From: Telmatactis stephensoni
Lineage: Eukaryota > Cnidaria > Anthozoa > Actiniaria > Isophelliidae
Assembly (NCBI GenBank): GCA_029948255.1
Contig: JALIZF010001913.1
Span: forward strand, 1,116,001-1,180,000
Reading direction: 5' to 3'
DNA length: 64,000 nucleotides
Numbering within the stretch: position 1 is the first letter of the stretch; the number at the start of each line of letters is the position of its first letter. Position numbers and translations under genes: made by a program. A model generated the notes under the pieces. That model saw only the letters and a program-made list of their open reading frames with translations, ran no database searches and had not been told where the DNA came from. Below are positions 1-10,887 of the stretch, piece by piece.

Positions 1-524
1 AGGTCATAAGCGAGAATTATTGCACAAAAGCTTCTGCCCGACCTTTTCCGTTTGTGGTCAAATTACCTCTCTTTTAACTTGAACTAAAAAATAATTACTC
101 ACTACTTAAAGCCTTTAAACAAACTTCAGAATCAAATGAAAGCCTTTCAAAGGGAAATTCCTGGTATATTATTATTCTCTTGAAGTTCTTCAGATCCTTG
201 AAAATATAAACCTTACCTCCGATTCTTAGGGAGCAAATTTTGTGTAGCGGTCAAAGCCTCGTTCTTGTCTGTACGACCATCTAGGACACAGACCTGCACA
301 GTCTGTGCCAAAACATTGGCCCATAGTAAAAGCTTAGTACCATTTGAACTAATAAAACATAGTTTAAATTGTGCTAAAATTATTTCTAACGGAGCCAACA
401 GAGCGACAAATTTGGAATCGAAAAATATTCGGAAGCCGCTGAATGAAATAATCATGACAACGAGGCTAAAGGCAGAGGTAGCCCATCAATGCTGAGTGAA
501 GACTGGATCTAATCTGATTTCAAA
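1..524. other. Upstream flank of MRPL46, no gene seen
   Basis: AT-rich sequence with short overlapping open frames on both strands (for example 265-495), none with recognisable protein similarity or splice context. It presumably holds the MRPL46 promoter and any 5' UTR; no TATA-like element is evident. The coding start at 525 lies in an AAAATGGCGGCC context that resembles a YY1 site overlapping the start codon. Confidence 0.5.
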
Positions 525-2156
525 ATGGCGGCCGACATGGTGATTAGAAGCTCAAAAGTATTTGCTAGTTTATGTTCTAATCGTGGCTTATGTGTTGGTA
601 TTTTTGGAAGGCATTATAAAGGGTATGTTGAACTTTACCTTGTACTTTTTTCTGGTTAGTTTTTGAAACGTTTTCTTTGAGATATTGAAATTATAAAAAC
701 TTCTTTATTTTTACAGCTCCAAGGACTTGCTGAAAAAAGAGACTAAAGTTTTGAGATCGTACTGTATTTCAGCGAGTTTGAAGGAGGAACCTCAGGACTA
801 TAGAGAACATCTATAGTGCAGTATGTATAGAGAGGTTACCGTCAATAACCCCAGATAAAACAGGAACTCATGAAACAATATGAAGAACTACAGGATCAAA
901 TTGAGCTAGAAAAAAGTGCTCTCTCTGAAGACGAAGTTGAAGTTAGGAAAGTTAATGAAAGAAAGAAAAAGTTGACAGAAAGAGATGAAGATGAGAACTT
1001 GGAGATTGCACAGTTTGAGGAGCAGAGGAAGGTATAAGGCCTTGTTCTTTTATACATGGCTTTTAAATAAATTAATAAATATATCAATATTTATTATTAA
1101 ATTTATTGTCTTGATATCAGGAATTCGAAGAAGAACAAGATGAAGAATATCGTCAATTTCAACCAGCAAGCCGAGAAACTGAAGCTGATAAAAGTGAATG
1201 ACTTAAAAAGTATTCATCGTAGACTACAACATACTCTTGTACTTCTACTTAAAAACCAAGATTCACAGTGGTTAATGCCACAAAGTATTTTACAAGATAA
1301 AGAAACACTTAGACAAGCAGCTGAAAGAATGGTTAAAGAAGCTTGTGGATCGGAGTTGAAGGTCAAGTTTATTTCGAATGCTCCTGCTGGGGTCTTGAAA
1401 ACAGTTGGAAACAGCACGAAAATTAAAAATAAGGTACAATAAGTAGTTTAACATAAATAGCTTGTATGCAAGGGTAGATAAGTAGTTTAACATAAATAAC
1501 TTGTATGCAAGAGTGGCATACTCCTTGTAAGGGACTTAACAAGGAGGCTACACCCAAATTCTTGGGTTGCATGTGACGTCGTGGTAGCCATCTTGGATGA
1601 ACTTCAACAAAAGATTTCTCATTAGCGTCACTTGTTTGTTCATCCAACATGGCTACCGCTCTATTGTCTTCTGAATTCCCAAAGGAATGGATGAAACCCA
1701 GCAATAGGGTACCTTTTCTGAGGATAAATAAAAAGAGTACCTCTGTCAGGTGGAAAATATATAAGGATAGAGATTTCTAGCCTCCTCCGCAGGCAACTGT
1801 TTGCTTTTTTCGCTTTTGGGCCTCCTGTGTTTTTTCTTCTCAAAATTTTGCACAGGAAGCCCAAAAGGTTGCCTGCGGAGGAGGCTAAGAGATTTCATGA
1901 GTTGAAGACTGAGTGTTGGGAAAACTGTTTAGATATTTGAAAGGGGGTATCTAAATGATGTTAATATATTCACTTAAAGAGCTAACAAAGTTTTCTGTTC
2001 ATCACTTTTTAGATATTCTTCTATAAAGCCTGCTTGGTTGAAGGAGCAGTTGATTTAGGTGCTGGATATCAGGATTTCATCTGGGTTACAAGAGATGAAA
2101 TGAAAGACTTTTTAAAACCAGACTATTATAAGATTGTTAGAAGGTTTATACGCTGA
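525..2156 (+). CDS. MRPL46: Mitochondrial large-subunit ribosomal protein mL46 (MRPL46)
   Basis: Structural component of the mitochondrial ribosome large subunit, related to Nudix-fold proteins. Four coding exons: 525-622, 717-1031, 1121-1433 and 2013-2156 (stop TGA 2154-2156), about 288 residues once frame is restored, close to the usual metazoan length (about 280). The N-terminus (MAADMVIRSSKVFAS) looks like a mitochondrial presequence. Next come a family-typical segment SAVCIERLPSITP, an acidic coiled stretch, HRRLQHTLVLLLKNQDSQW, a Nudix-like middle, and the conserved end IFFYKACL...FIWVTRDEMKDFLKPDYYKIVRRF. Three frame breaks are present: an in-frame TAG at 814-816, a shift in the A-run 857-860, and a TGA at 1199-1201. 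Each is cured by removing one base, after which all exon phases match. This could be a recent pseudogene, but intact splice sites and a perfect last exon favour sequence error. The gene is convergent with CXXC1. Confidence 0.88.
1441..1518. repeat. 39-bp tandem duplication in MRPL46 intron
   Basis: Two adjacent units, 1441-1479 and 1480-1518, both beginning AAGTAGTTTAACATAAATA and differing at only a few positions. They sit just after the donor of the last MRPL46 intron. Confidence 0.8.
1778..1887. mobile_element. Short MITE with TAGCCTCC terminal inverted repeats
   Basis: A 110-bp stretch in the last MRPL46 intron bounded by a perfect 20-bp inverted repeat beginning TAGCCTCCTCCGCAGGCAAC, with TA at each edge. 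There is no coding capacity. The ends resemble those of the larger element at 53190-53928, suggesting one family. A weaker inverted repeat lies just upstream (about 1582-1602 with 1638-1657). Confidence 0.65.
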
Positions 2157-2486
2157 TAAAATACATTATTTTAAGTCTTGTCTGGACAACAAGAAAATTA
2201 CTGTTAAGCAATACAATGAATGTATGCAACAACACACACAAACACTGAAACAATTTAAGAAAACCTAGACAATTGCTTGGGAAAAAACTATGTTTATTTG
2301 ATAAATATTTATGTACAAATTTTACAATATTAAACATATTTTAATATGTTTAAAAACACAAAAGTTGGAATTTATTGTGAAATCACACCAGTCACACTTC
2401 CCTGCTGTCTCCTTTTCTTCCTTCCTGATGAAGAAAATTGGAGGTCAGCAGCTAATCTGGCTATAAAAAGCCCCATATATCAAGTA
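2157..2486. other. Convergent 3' ends of MRPL46 and CXXC1
   Basis: A 330-bp gap between two converging stop codons. It holds a possible ATTAAA signal for MRPL46 at 2329-2334 (+) and an AATAAA on the minus strand (TTTATT at 2371-2376) suited to CXXC1. The two 3' UTRs are therefore short and may abut or overlap. Confidence 0.5.
2371..2376 (-). terminator. Putative poly(A) signal of CXXC1
   Basis: AATAAA on the minus strand about 110 bases after the CXXC1 stop codon; the only canonical hexamer I noted between the two converging genes. Confidence 0.45.
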
Positions 2487-5400
2487 CTATGTCCGTGTCA
2501 TTTCTTCATCTGTATCCTGCATATCGGCCATTGTGTTACTAGAAGGTGCTTCAATGTCACTATGCATGTCCATATCATGATCAGACTCTAATTTGCTATC
2601 TTCTTCTGTCCAGTTTGGAGAAGTTGTTTGATGAAGTAAAAGACCCAAGACTCCACCCCTTTGTGCTGATGTGTATGTGATTTGTCTTTCTTGTTCAAAA
2701 GCTTCTTCAAGTTTTAACCACTGAAATATTAATAAAAGTGGTATTTTATCAGTTCACTGCATCAAAAGGATATTGCATTGCTTCACTTTACAATCAATTT
2801 TCTGTAACGTAAATCACCTGTTGTACTTTTTGTAAATCAATCTCAGCTCTTCTTAGTTTATCCCATCGATAATGCTTCATACATGATCGTTTTGGGGTCA
2901 TACATAGTTGATTTGTTTCTTCAAAAACATTATTCACTAATGGACAGCCACAGATAGCATTGGGTGGAACCTATAACAGATATATACTTCTTGAGATCTT
3001 TTGGAAATATATTTACATCACTCTACTAGTTTGGTATCCTGGGATACCTGTGTATAATTTTCCACAGGAATCCCATTTTATTGCTTATTGTACCCATGGT
3101 GTGCTTCCTTCTGAGTAGTACTGGCTTGCTCAAAATTTTCCATCAAATAAAGCAACCAAAGCTTAGCATATTAACAGAGATATTAAAACCATACCTTGGG
3201 TTCTTTGGTATGTTCAGGGCATAATACCCTTAATCTTTTACAGTAGATTCTTTGTTGAGAATTATAAAAGTCACAGAAAAGATTCCTGTAATAAACAAAA
3301 ATGTTGTTAAATAATAATAGTAACACTGATAGTGGAAGCCAGAATATGAAACAACCTGACTTCCACTGCAGCATTCATTTACTCCACAAAATCTCAAAAT
3401 ATATACACCTATTTCAAAAAAGGTTGTCAGAGCTAAATTAAGGCAATAGGCGATAGGAGATAGGTCATTCCACTATTCACAGTTGGGTTTTCTATTTGTT
3501 TTTATTAAGAAAGTCAACAATCAAACATGCATATCCAATGTTCGGAGCAAAACGAACGGAATGACAAAGCTATTTTTAAAACTTATTGATTACTTCGGAG
3601 TTTGAATGACCTATCTCCTATTGCCTATCTCCTTTAGCTCTGACAACCTTTTTTGAAATAGGTGACAAACAATGCATAGCAACAGTAGAGAAAATATTAT
3701 GTCAACTTTATTTACCCTGCACTCTTATACACTGAACCAAATGTTGTTAGACTCTCATTCTAAAAATATACAAAATATGAGTACACAATTTCTATCACCA
3801 TCATCATCAACATCTTTATATCATCAACACCACCAAAACAATAATAATTATTATTATCAAGGATATACTCAGGAAAGTATCCAGGATTTTTCATTGGAAT
3901 GTGAAGTTGGTATTTATTAGTACAGTAATTACATTATTTGATCACTTAATTCAAGAAATATTCCTTCTTCGTTCCCCTCCCTTTCTGAGGCCACTCACTA
4001 AACAGGATTCAGTGGTGGATCCAGGGGGGTTGAACGGGTCCACTGAACCCCCAGAAGGTTTTAAGCCATTCTTTTTTTGTCAAACATCGACCAAACAATA
4101 GAGTATCATACACAGCTGGGTTTAAGAAACAGAACCCCCCTTGGAAAAATCCTGGATCCACCAATGGGATTTTTAAAGCAATGATTGTTTTGCTGGCATG
4201 CTAAGACCTCTTACTATCAAAACTGCTATGATTGAGTTTGGGCTAATACATGAATTGTAGTACTACCTTCATATAACATTTTTCCATGTGTACGCAGTGC
4301 AACTCTAGGAGCCAATGACAAACCACAAGTTACACAGTGTATTTGTAGGTCAGTGTCTGTATCCATGTCTGATTCTTGTTTCTGAAAAATAATAGACTTA
4401 TTATGGTTCATTACAAAATAAATACATTAATAAATGTTTCTTGGGCTTCCTGTGGTAACCCCCCCCCAAAAAAAAATTTCAAGTGCACACACATTTGTCC
4501 ATGATGTGTGTCAATCACAAAAGTCAGTCGAGCAAATCCACCATATAGTGTGTTATATATAATAGTTGTGTTAAGAAGGGTTAAAAATGTAATGTAGTAT
4601 TTCATTCTCATTTCAGAATTTTGAATAAGCACCCCCCCCCCCCTTTGAATAGCCTCAGGGGGGCTTATTCAGTCATACATACAATACTATGTACCTCTTT
4701 TTCTTGAGTAGTTATTTCACTTCCTCTTGCAATTATTTTTTCTAATTGTTGACTTAACTGATCAAGTTCAAGAAGTCTGTTTTGGGCTTCCTGTTATCAA
4801 GAGAAAGAATTTAAACCTTCAATGTCATTGACATGAATGTCAATGTGGGATAAGAGAGCATATAATTCCCTACATCACCTGTTTCTTTTGCTGGACATCT
4901 TCTATGGCTTTTGCTGCTTTAGTGTCTGCTATACAAGGTTCTCTGTTCCATTGTTTCATTCTTTTGGGTAAGATTTCCTGGATTCGCCTTTAAATAACAT
5001 GATAAAATTAACTGGCAGTTAATGGCATTGCATAGTATATTTCCTAGCTGCCAGCATGTCCAAATACTGGTACTAGAAGTGCCTTTACATGTGTTCAGCT
5101 TCACTCTATGGAGCTATGCCACTGGATAGTTAAAAAAAACATTTTGGATTGTTCAGCAGCCAGCAGTTCAGAAGTACCTTAGTTTGCAATTTGGCTCCTC
5201 ATTTTTAACACACATAGTTCTGTGGTTGACATTATATTTAGGAATATTTAAAAGTGTGTCTACCTGACAGCCAACTGTATCCCACATTCATCACTGCAAT
5301 ACTTTGAGTTTGGTCTGGCTGCATACATACAACCAGGTCCATAACAATGCCGTGGCACCTCATCTTGGTCTATATCCTTGCTTATATCACCTTTCTTTTC

Positions 5401-8400
5401 ATCAGAGCCCATTCTATAGCGGCGTCTAGGACGGTCATGACTTTGTGGTTTATTTTTTTCCTAATTAATAAATTTCAATAAATATCAACAGGATATAGTG
5501 TGTATATAATAATAATAAACAGATAAATTAAACATTCAGGCTAGAATGACAAACATTGGTGTCTCAGCACTACATGTACTGTACTGTAAGTACCATGCTA
5601 ATAAAAATGCTAGTTTACATATTTATACCATGTATCAAATATCAGTATAACCGTTGTAATTTTTGAATTTATGCTATCACTTTGGCAATTTATCTGACGA
5701 GTGCTGTACAGTGCTTAAGTACTGTCTAGTACGAAACTATATAGTAATAAATATGCCAACTAGTCAGATCTTTTGTTGATCATTACTATTTTCTTTTCTT
5801 TTATTTATAAATATATATATTTTCTTATTATTTTCATTATTTATTTTTAGGACTCCTATTTATAACAGATACTTTGTATTTTGAAAGGATTACCCTGTTT
5901 AAATAAAGGTTTACTACTAATAATAATAGACATTTCGGACCATCAAATCTTGACCATCAAATCTTGATGTTCTATTAATTAAAATTAACACATCTGCAAG
6001 ACTGAGTCATTGTACTCTCACTATTGAGTAGCTGATAGCATCTAAATCACATAACTTATTCATCCTCTTGTACAAGGCTATGCAATCTGAATTCACAAGA
6101 AATCATTGCTAACAGAGATGACTAGATCACTATGTGTCTAGACCTTTATTACTAGCCAAGGATTAGGGTCCATGTGTTACTTACTTTGCGAGATGGAGTT
6201 GTAGCATGTTTCATTTTGACTGCTTTCTTTTGGTGTTTGATAAGGTCTCTGTTTTTCTATTTGAATGAATTGAAGTCAGAATATTCTTATGACTGTCGCA
6301 ACTTTCACCAGAAAGCTGTATCATAATTTGGGAATTTTGGCAGAGGATACTTCTTGTCATCATCATCATCACCATCATCATCACCACCATCATCATTTTA
6401 CATCATCATCAGTGTTATCATTAAATATAAATGCCTAAATAAAACTTTCTGCAAAAATAAAGTTTAAGCATTTCTCATCTGACAAAATTCTAAGTTCTCC
6501 TCAAAGATCATTTAAATCAGGGTTTGATCAAAGGTCACTTATTCCACTTTTACATCAGACATCTTCAATTATTTACATACCTTTTTCTTGACATATTCAA
6601 AGCTTTCTACAGGATAATCTGAATGTCCAACTTTAGATTTTCTCAATATTATCTGAGAAAGAAAAGGGGTGATTGTTCATAATGGCTTAAATGGCCGAAG
6701 CAGACAAAATACAGTCATTTTGGTACGAGCACATCTATTTGAAATCCCATGGTATTGAGAACTATTCTTTGATATATTCTATTTTCTGTCCACAGAAACA
6801 AAAATATTGATCAATTATAAAAATCAATAATTATTACTGATCAAGCTACACAAACTTATTGTATGGTACAGATCACTAATAATCACCCACCCTTGACATT
6901 TTAAGACACTGTCGCAGTCTGCACTTCTGCCTCATTCTGTTTGGTCCACCAAACTTGCGCATATCCTATATGTAAAACAAATTAAAATTATCATTATAAC
7001 ATTACTTACATGTTTTTAGACCATCAGTGCTTTCATTAGTGTGTAAATTCTGAAGCTGACTAGTTTTATTTCTCACTTACTTTACAAAAGTCACATTTCC
7101 CACAATCTTCAGTTCTAAGACAAGATGGACACTCTCCACACATTCTTGATGACCTCTTCTGCATACTGGATTTCTAGAATTTTCATGAGAGAATAAATTA
7201 TAATAATAATGATTACGAAGTCAACAAATTAGCCAAGACCATCTCTTTCTAGATGCATCAACACATAATAATAATATTAACAATTATTGTATATCATTTT
7301 TGAAAGAATTTTACCTTGCTTTTGTCAGATTCATGTACTACCTGTACTTTCTTTTCTTTTGGAACAACATCAACATGTACAATTTCATCATCTGTTGATA
7401 TTTTCTCCACAACTTCCTTCTTAACCTTTTTCTTCTTGTATTTGATAGTTAGTTCAGGATCAGCTTCTGTTATGGACAATTAACAACACAAATCAAATAT
7501 GTGTACTATAAATTAATATACTTCTGTCTGGCTTCCAAAGCCCTGGCTTCCAATCTTTGGACAAAACAATATCAAAAACTGTAGTCTTGACCTGAATGAA
7601 TGATAACTTTATTTCAACACGGAAGGTCTCTTCAGTTACAATAAATTGAATTGAATATTAGTTATGTAATAAATAAATAAATAATAACAATAATAATATA
7701 ATATAATAGGGGAAAATCGATAAAATATAATATTAATAATATATAAAAAAAATATGATGCTCTCTTTACAATGGCCACCTCTCCACAGTGGCCTGGTAGC
7801 ATTTATACCCATGACAATTGAATTGATCAAATGTTCAATAGAAGTGATATTGAAACATCCATACAATGGCCACTTTATTACCAACTAGGGTGGTCATTTT
7901 GGAGAGTTTCAACTAATAAATGTTCCATCTGTGTGTTACTCAGATTGGGATTCTTGCTAATTAAGATCTTGTCAAGATAATAATGATCTTGCCAAGATCC
8001 TAGCAACAATAAATTATTGCAATCATTGCTTAACAAGATTTTTGTCAAGATCAAGGAAAAATCTTGGAAAATCTTCCAAAATCTTGGTAAGATTCTCAAG
8101 CATGGACTGCACAAAAGGATTGACTTACATAGAGGAGGTGAACATTTGCCTTAGATACTAGGTGTATTACTGTACCTAAGCATGTCTTGCAGTAAAAATG
8201 CCTGATCATCTGAGCTTCATCTTTAGTGATTCCAATACAGTCTCCATGAAACCACTCATCACACTTGTCGCAACATCTAGAACATATATATCAAGATATT
8301 CACAGTGGTGTCTTATTCAAGAACATAGCATTTTGCAAGAACTTGTGAGTAATTCTTGATGAGGCTAAATCTAATTTAGGCAAGGTTAAAATTGAGACAA

Positions 8401-10801
8401 GTTGGCCAGTCGTCTCCTCCGGGCAGTGGTAATTTTGGAGGACCCAGGAAGATTGCAGGGGCTTGAAATGCACATGTTATGAAACCTTCAACCCTTTTGC
8501 TGATCATAACAGATCAAGAAAATGTAGATCTTAGCAGATCTAAAATATTTGCCTGCTGTCCTTTCCCCTGTTATGGTAAGTAAGGTCCAGGTAGGCATAT
8601 CAATTCCACTGACTGCTCAGTGTGGCAGTGACATGGTTGCCATGGTGACCTCCTGGAGGGAGACTGGGACCTGCACAGTCATCTCCTTGCATGCTGTTTG
8701 TGCACACCCAACCCCAAGCTCATCTATTCCAACTTACATCATGAATCGATCTGTATTGGATGTCCTACAGATACAGTAGACCATATCTTCTTTTTTGGCT
8801 TTTTCTTCCTAACAAGTAAATATATAATGATTCTTAAATCCAGTGGGCAAGTGGTGGGATTTGATTGACAACACTTTCCCTAGGGTACCCAGGGTTCCAT
8901 CTCATTCCCATGTTCATTATTTGTTTAGTAGGAGCATCAATAGCAAGAAACCTCTGGATGCACCAGTTATAAATCTCATTTGCATGTTGTTTACAAGTGC
9001 TTATGAAATGGCCTACAAAACTTTTACTTTATAAGACCAAAGGGATTCTTCCGGTCCTCCCCTCCCCTCCCCCCAAAAAATGAATGCTTCATCACATTGA
9101 TAACTGTAAAAGATTTTTACTCATACAATAAATGGGATCTACACAACTGGACTAAAGGCGTTGACAACTTGATGCATTAAAGCTTAAGCTTTAAATAAAC
9201 GCAGTGGCTATTCGTACGGTAACCGTACGCCGACTTGTAATTTCTATTCGTACGGACAATTAAAAATTTTGATATTTTAAAGAAATCAAGAGAGCTATCA
9301 ATTTGAGATTATTCTAGTTTTAATAAGAAGTTCATAACCATTTGAAAAAGCTTCACAGATTTGGATTTTACCTTTTAGATTCAGATGTATACAGAGTACG
9401 GCGACACGAAAAGCGAGACTTAGAAAAAATATGGCCGGCCAAGTCAGGAAAGGTCACCGACTCAAAACATGAAAATGTCCACTTGTTTTCACACAAGAAA
9501 ACAAATTCTTATTTTTTTCTAAATCGCTTAATTCATATGAACATATATGTTACAGTTTTTATTCGAGAATCACGGCATTTTCTCCGCGATTAGAGGAAAA
9601 AACGGCACTTCCGTACGAATAAGTCACACAAGCTATTCGTACGGTAATTATCATACCATGCAAATTCTATCACTCGAACGCGCAGTGAGTTTCGATCTTG
9701 CCAACTTTTCTGAATCTTTTGATCAATCTTATCAAAGATACAACAGTTAAATTCGAGAATCACGGCATTTTCTCCGCGATTAGAAGAAATGATAATTACC
9801 GTACGAATAGCTTGTGTGACTTATTCGTACGGACATGTAGTTTTCGTCTGTAAATCGCAAAAACATCGTGTCAAAAACATTCAGAAATCAATTAAAAGGT
9901 GTCTTTCATAACGCAAGAAGTCTTTGGAAATTGTTTAACGCTGCAAAACATTTGCCGCTTTGAGTTTTGTGGAAGGTTTGTAAACACTGCCGTACGAATA
10001 GCCTGCGTGACATTTAATATTCGTACGGACATGTAGTTTTCGTCAGTGTGCAACTAAATCAAAGAGAAATATTTTTTTCTGCTGAGCGGAATAACGTTTT
10101 TTTCTTATTTTAAGAAAATAAAGAAAACTAAAGCGTTTTAAAATTAGTTTGGCGGCCGCGCGATCTCATGCACTGACATATCGAGTTGTTGCCGAAAATT
10201 GACAAGTGTCTCATTTCGCCTTGTGCTATTCTATGTCCAGTTAAAACTAAACGGTAAAATCACAAACTTTTTAGATCTACCGATTTGTTGTCTACGTATA
10301 AACAAAACTATAATAGTATAAAATCGATATCGTCAATAGTTTGTTCAAAATATTGAAATATTTCAATGTCCGTACGAATAGAATTTTCAAGTCGGCGTAC
10401 GGTTACCGTACGAATAGCCACTGCGTTAAATAAATATAACTCAGTTTAATGAGCATATTGATTTTTAGGTCACCTTTGGTTTAGTGATACTCGTCCCATG
10501 TCCAAATAAAGCATCGACTTTAGCTTGTCTTTCTGGTAGAATATTTAGGCTTCTTACAAGCTCTTGATACTAACACAAATATAACAAAGAAACTGTAAGT
10601 CAAAAAATCAAGTCAACCAATAAAAGCTTAGTTTTTGATTTTTTCGCCAAGCCAAGTTCGAAATAAAACGTTTCGCCACCCAAAATTATCAATCTAGCAT
10701 TAACACTACTAATGTAAAACGATCAAATGATCAAAAGATCTGTAAACTTGTAAAAACAAAAGGAAAGTTTTTACCTTCAAAGTCTCTGCTTCGTCCGCCA
10801 T
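2487..10801 (-). CDS. CXXC1: CXXC-type zinc finger protein 1 (CFP1), SET1/COMPASS subunit
   Basis: Reads unmethylated CpG and recruits the SET1 H3K4 methyltransferase complex. Seventeen coding exons, in transcript order: 10775-10801, 10474-10569, 8738-8808, 8176-8276, 7315-7466, 7081-7173, 6891-6965, 6581-6652, 6185-6256, 5264-5460, 4879-4987, 4695-4790, 4267-4381, 3716-3759, 3195-3285, 2818-2970, 2487-2720; about 598 residues. Landmarks: PHD finger (VYCICRTSNTDRFMICC...CDEWFHGDCIGI, about 54-98); CXXC zinc finger (RMCGECPSC...CGKCDFCKDMRKFGGPNRM, with the DNA-contacting KFGG); a basic linker; then the CFP1-specific C-terminal domain (CYGPGCMYAARPNSKYCSDECG, QRIYCKRLRVLCPEH). One apparent extra base at 4291 breaks the exon encoding PRVALR(H)M; removing it restores the family sequence and gives a 114-nt exon in phase. 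Intron 2 holds a 1.2-kb CGTACG-rich element and the last introns hold a MITE. The start lies in CAAGATGGCGG, and the gene is divergent from BAP1. Confidence 0.93.
3406..3664. mobile_element. MITE, CACCTATTTCAAAAAAGG family, copy 1
   Basis: A 259-bp near-palindromic element in a CXXC1 intron. Its ends are CACCTATTTCAAAAAAGG and the reverse complement, and the inverted arms extend through GATAGGAGATAGGTCATTCC on both sides. No coding capacity. A second copy with the same ends lies at 32543-32784. Confidence 0.85.
4010..4163. mobile_element. hAT-like MITE remnant (CAGTGGTGGATCCAG)
   Basis: Starts CAGTGGTGGATCCAGG and ends with a matching inverted CCTGGATCCACCA. This is the end motif of a short hAT-type non-autonomous family that recurs near 12523-12704 and 40453-40631. 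It sits in a CXXC1 intron. Its edges are diverged and I could not define a target duplication. Confidence 0.45.
9200..10425. mobile_element. 1.23-kb CGTACG-rich TIR element in CXXC1 intron 2
   Basis: Bounded by a perfect 38-bp inverted repeat (9200-9237 and 10388-10425; the end sequence starts CGCAGTGGCTATTCGTACGG) and flanked by identical 9-bp TTAAATAAA copies at 9191-9199 and 10426-10434. A 9-bp duplication fits Mutator-like insertion best; hAT normally gives 8. The palindrome CGTACG occurs twelve times inside. Direct repeats spaced about 190 bp (9561 and 9751; 9811 and 10001) show internal tandem duplication. No transposase is encoded, so it is non-autonomous. Confidence 0.85.
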
Positions 10802-10887
10802 CTTGAATAATTACGTCACGCATGCGCGTGAGGTTGTTGCTTGATATTCCAGTCACCAATGTGGAGCGAACACAAAACCGCGGTAAA
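10802..10887. promoter_or_regulatory. Shared bidirectional promoter of CXXC1 and BAP1
   Basis: Only 86 bp separate the two start codons (CXXC1 ATG at 10801 on the minus strand, BAP1 ATG at 10888 on the plus). The interval has an ATF/CREB-like TTACGTCA at 10811-10818 directly followed by a near-palindromic NRF1-like CACGCATGCGCGTG at 10816-10829. There is no TATA box. It fits a CpG-type bidirectional housekeeping promoter; transcription starts are not visible from sequence. Confidence 0.65.

Noticed and set aside
3672..3920. 82-codon plus-strand frame rich in His/Asn/Tyr
   Set aside because: It is antisense to a real 44-nt CXXC1 exon (3716-3759) and to CAT/AAT simple sequence.
6211..6396. Minus-strand frame starting MMMVVMMMV
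   Set aside because: Generated by (CAT)n simple sequence; it partly overlaps a genuine CXXC1 exon (6185-6256), which explains its basic end.
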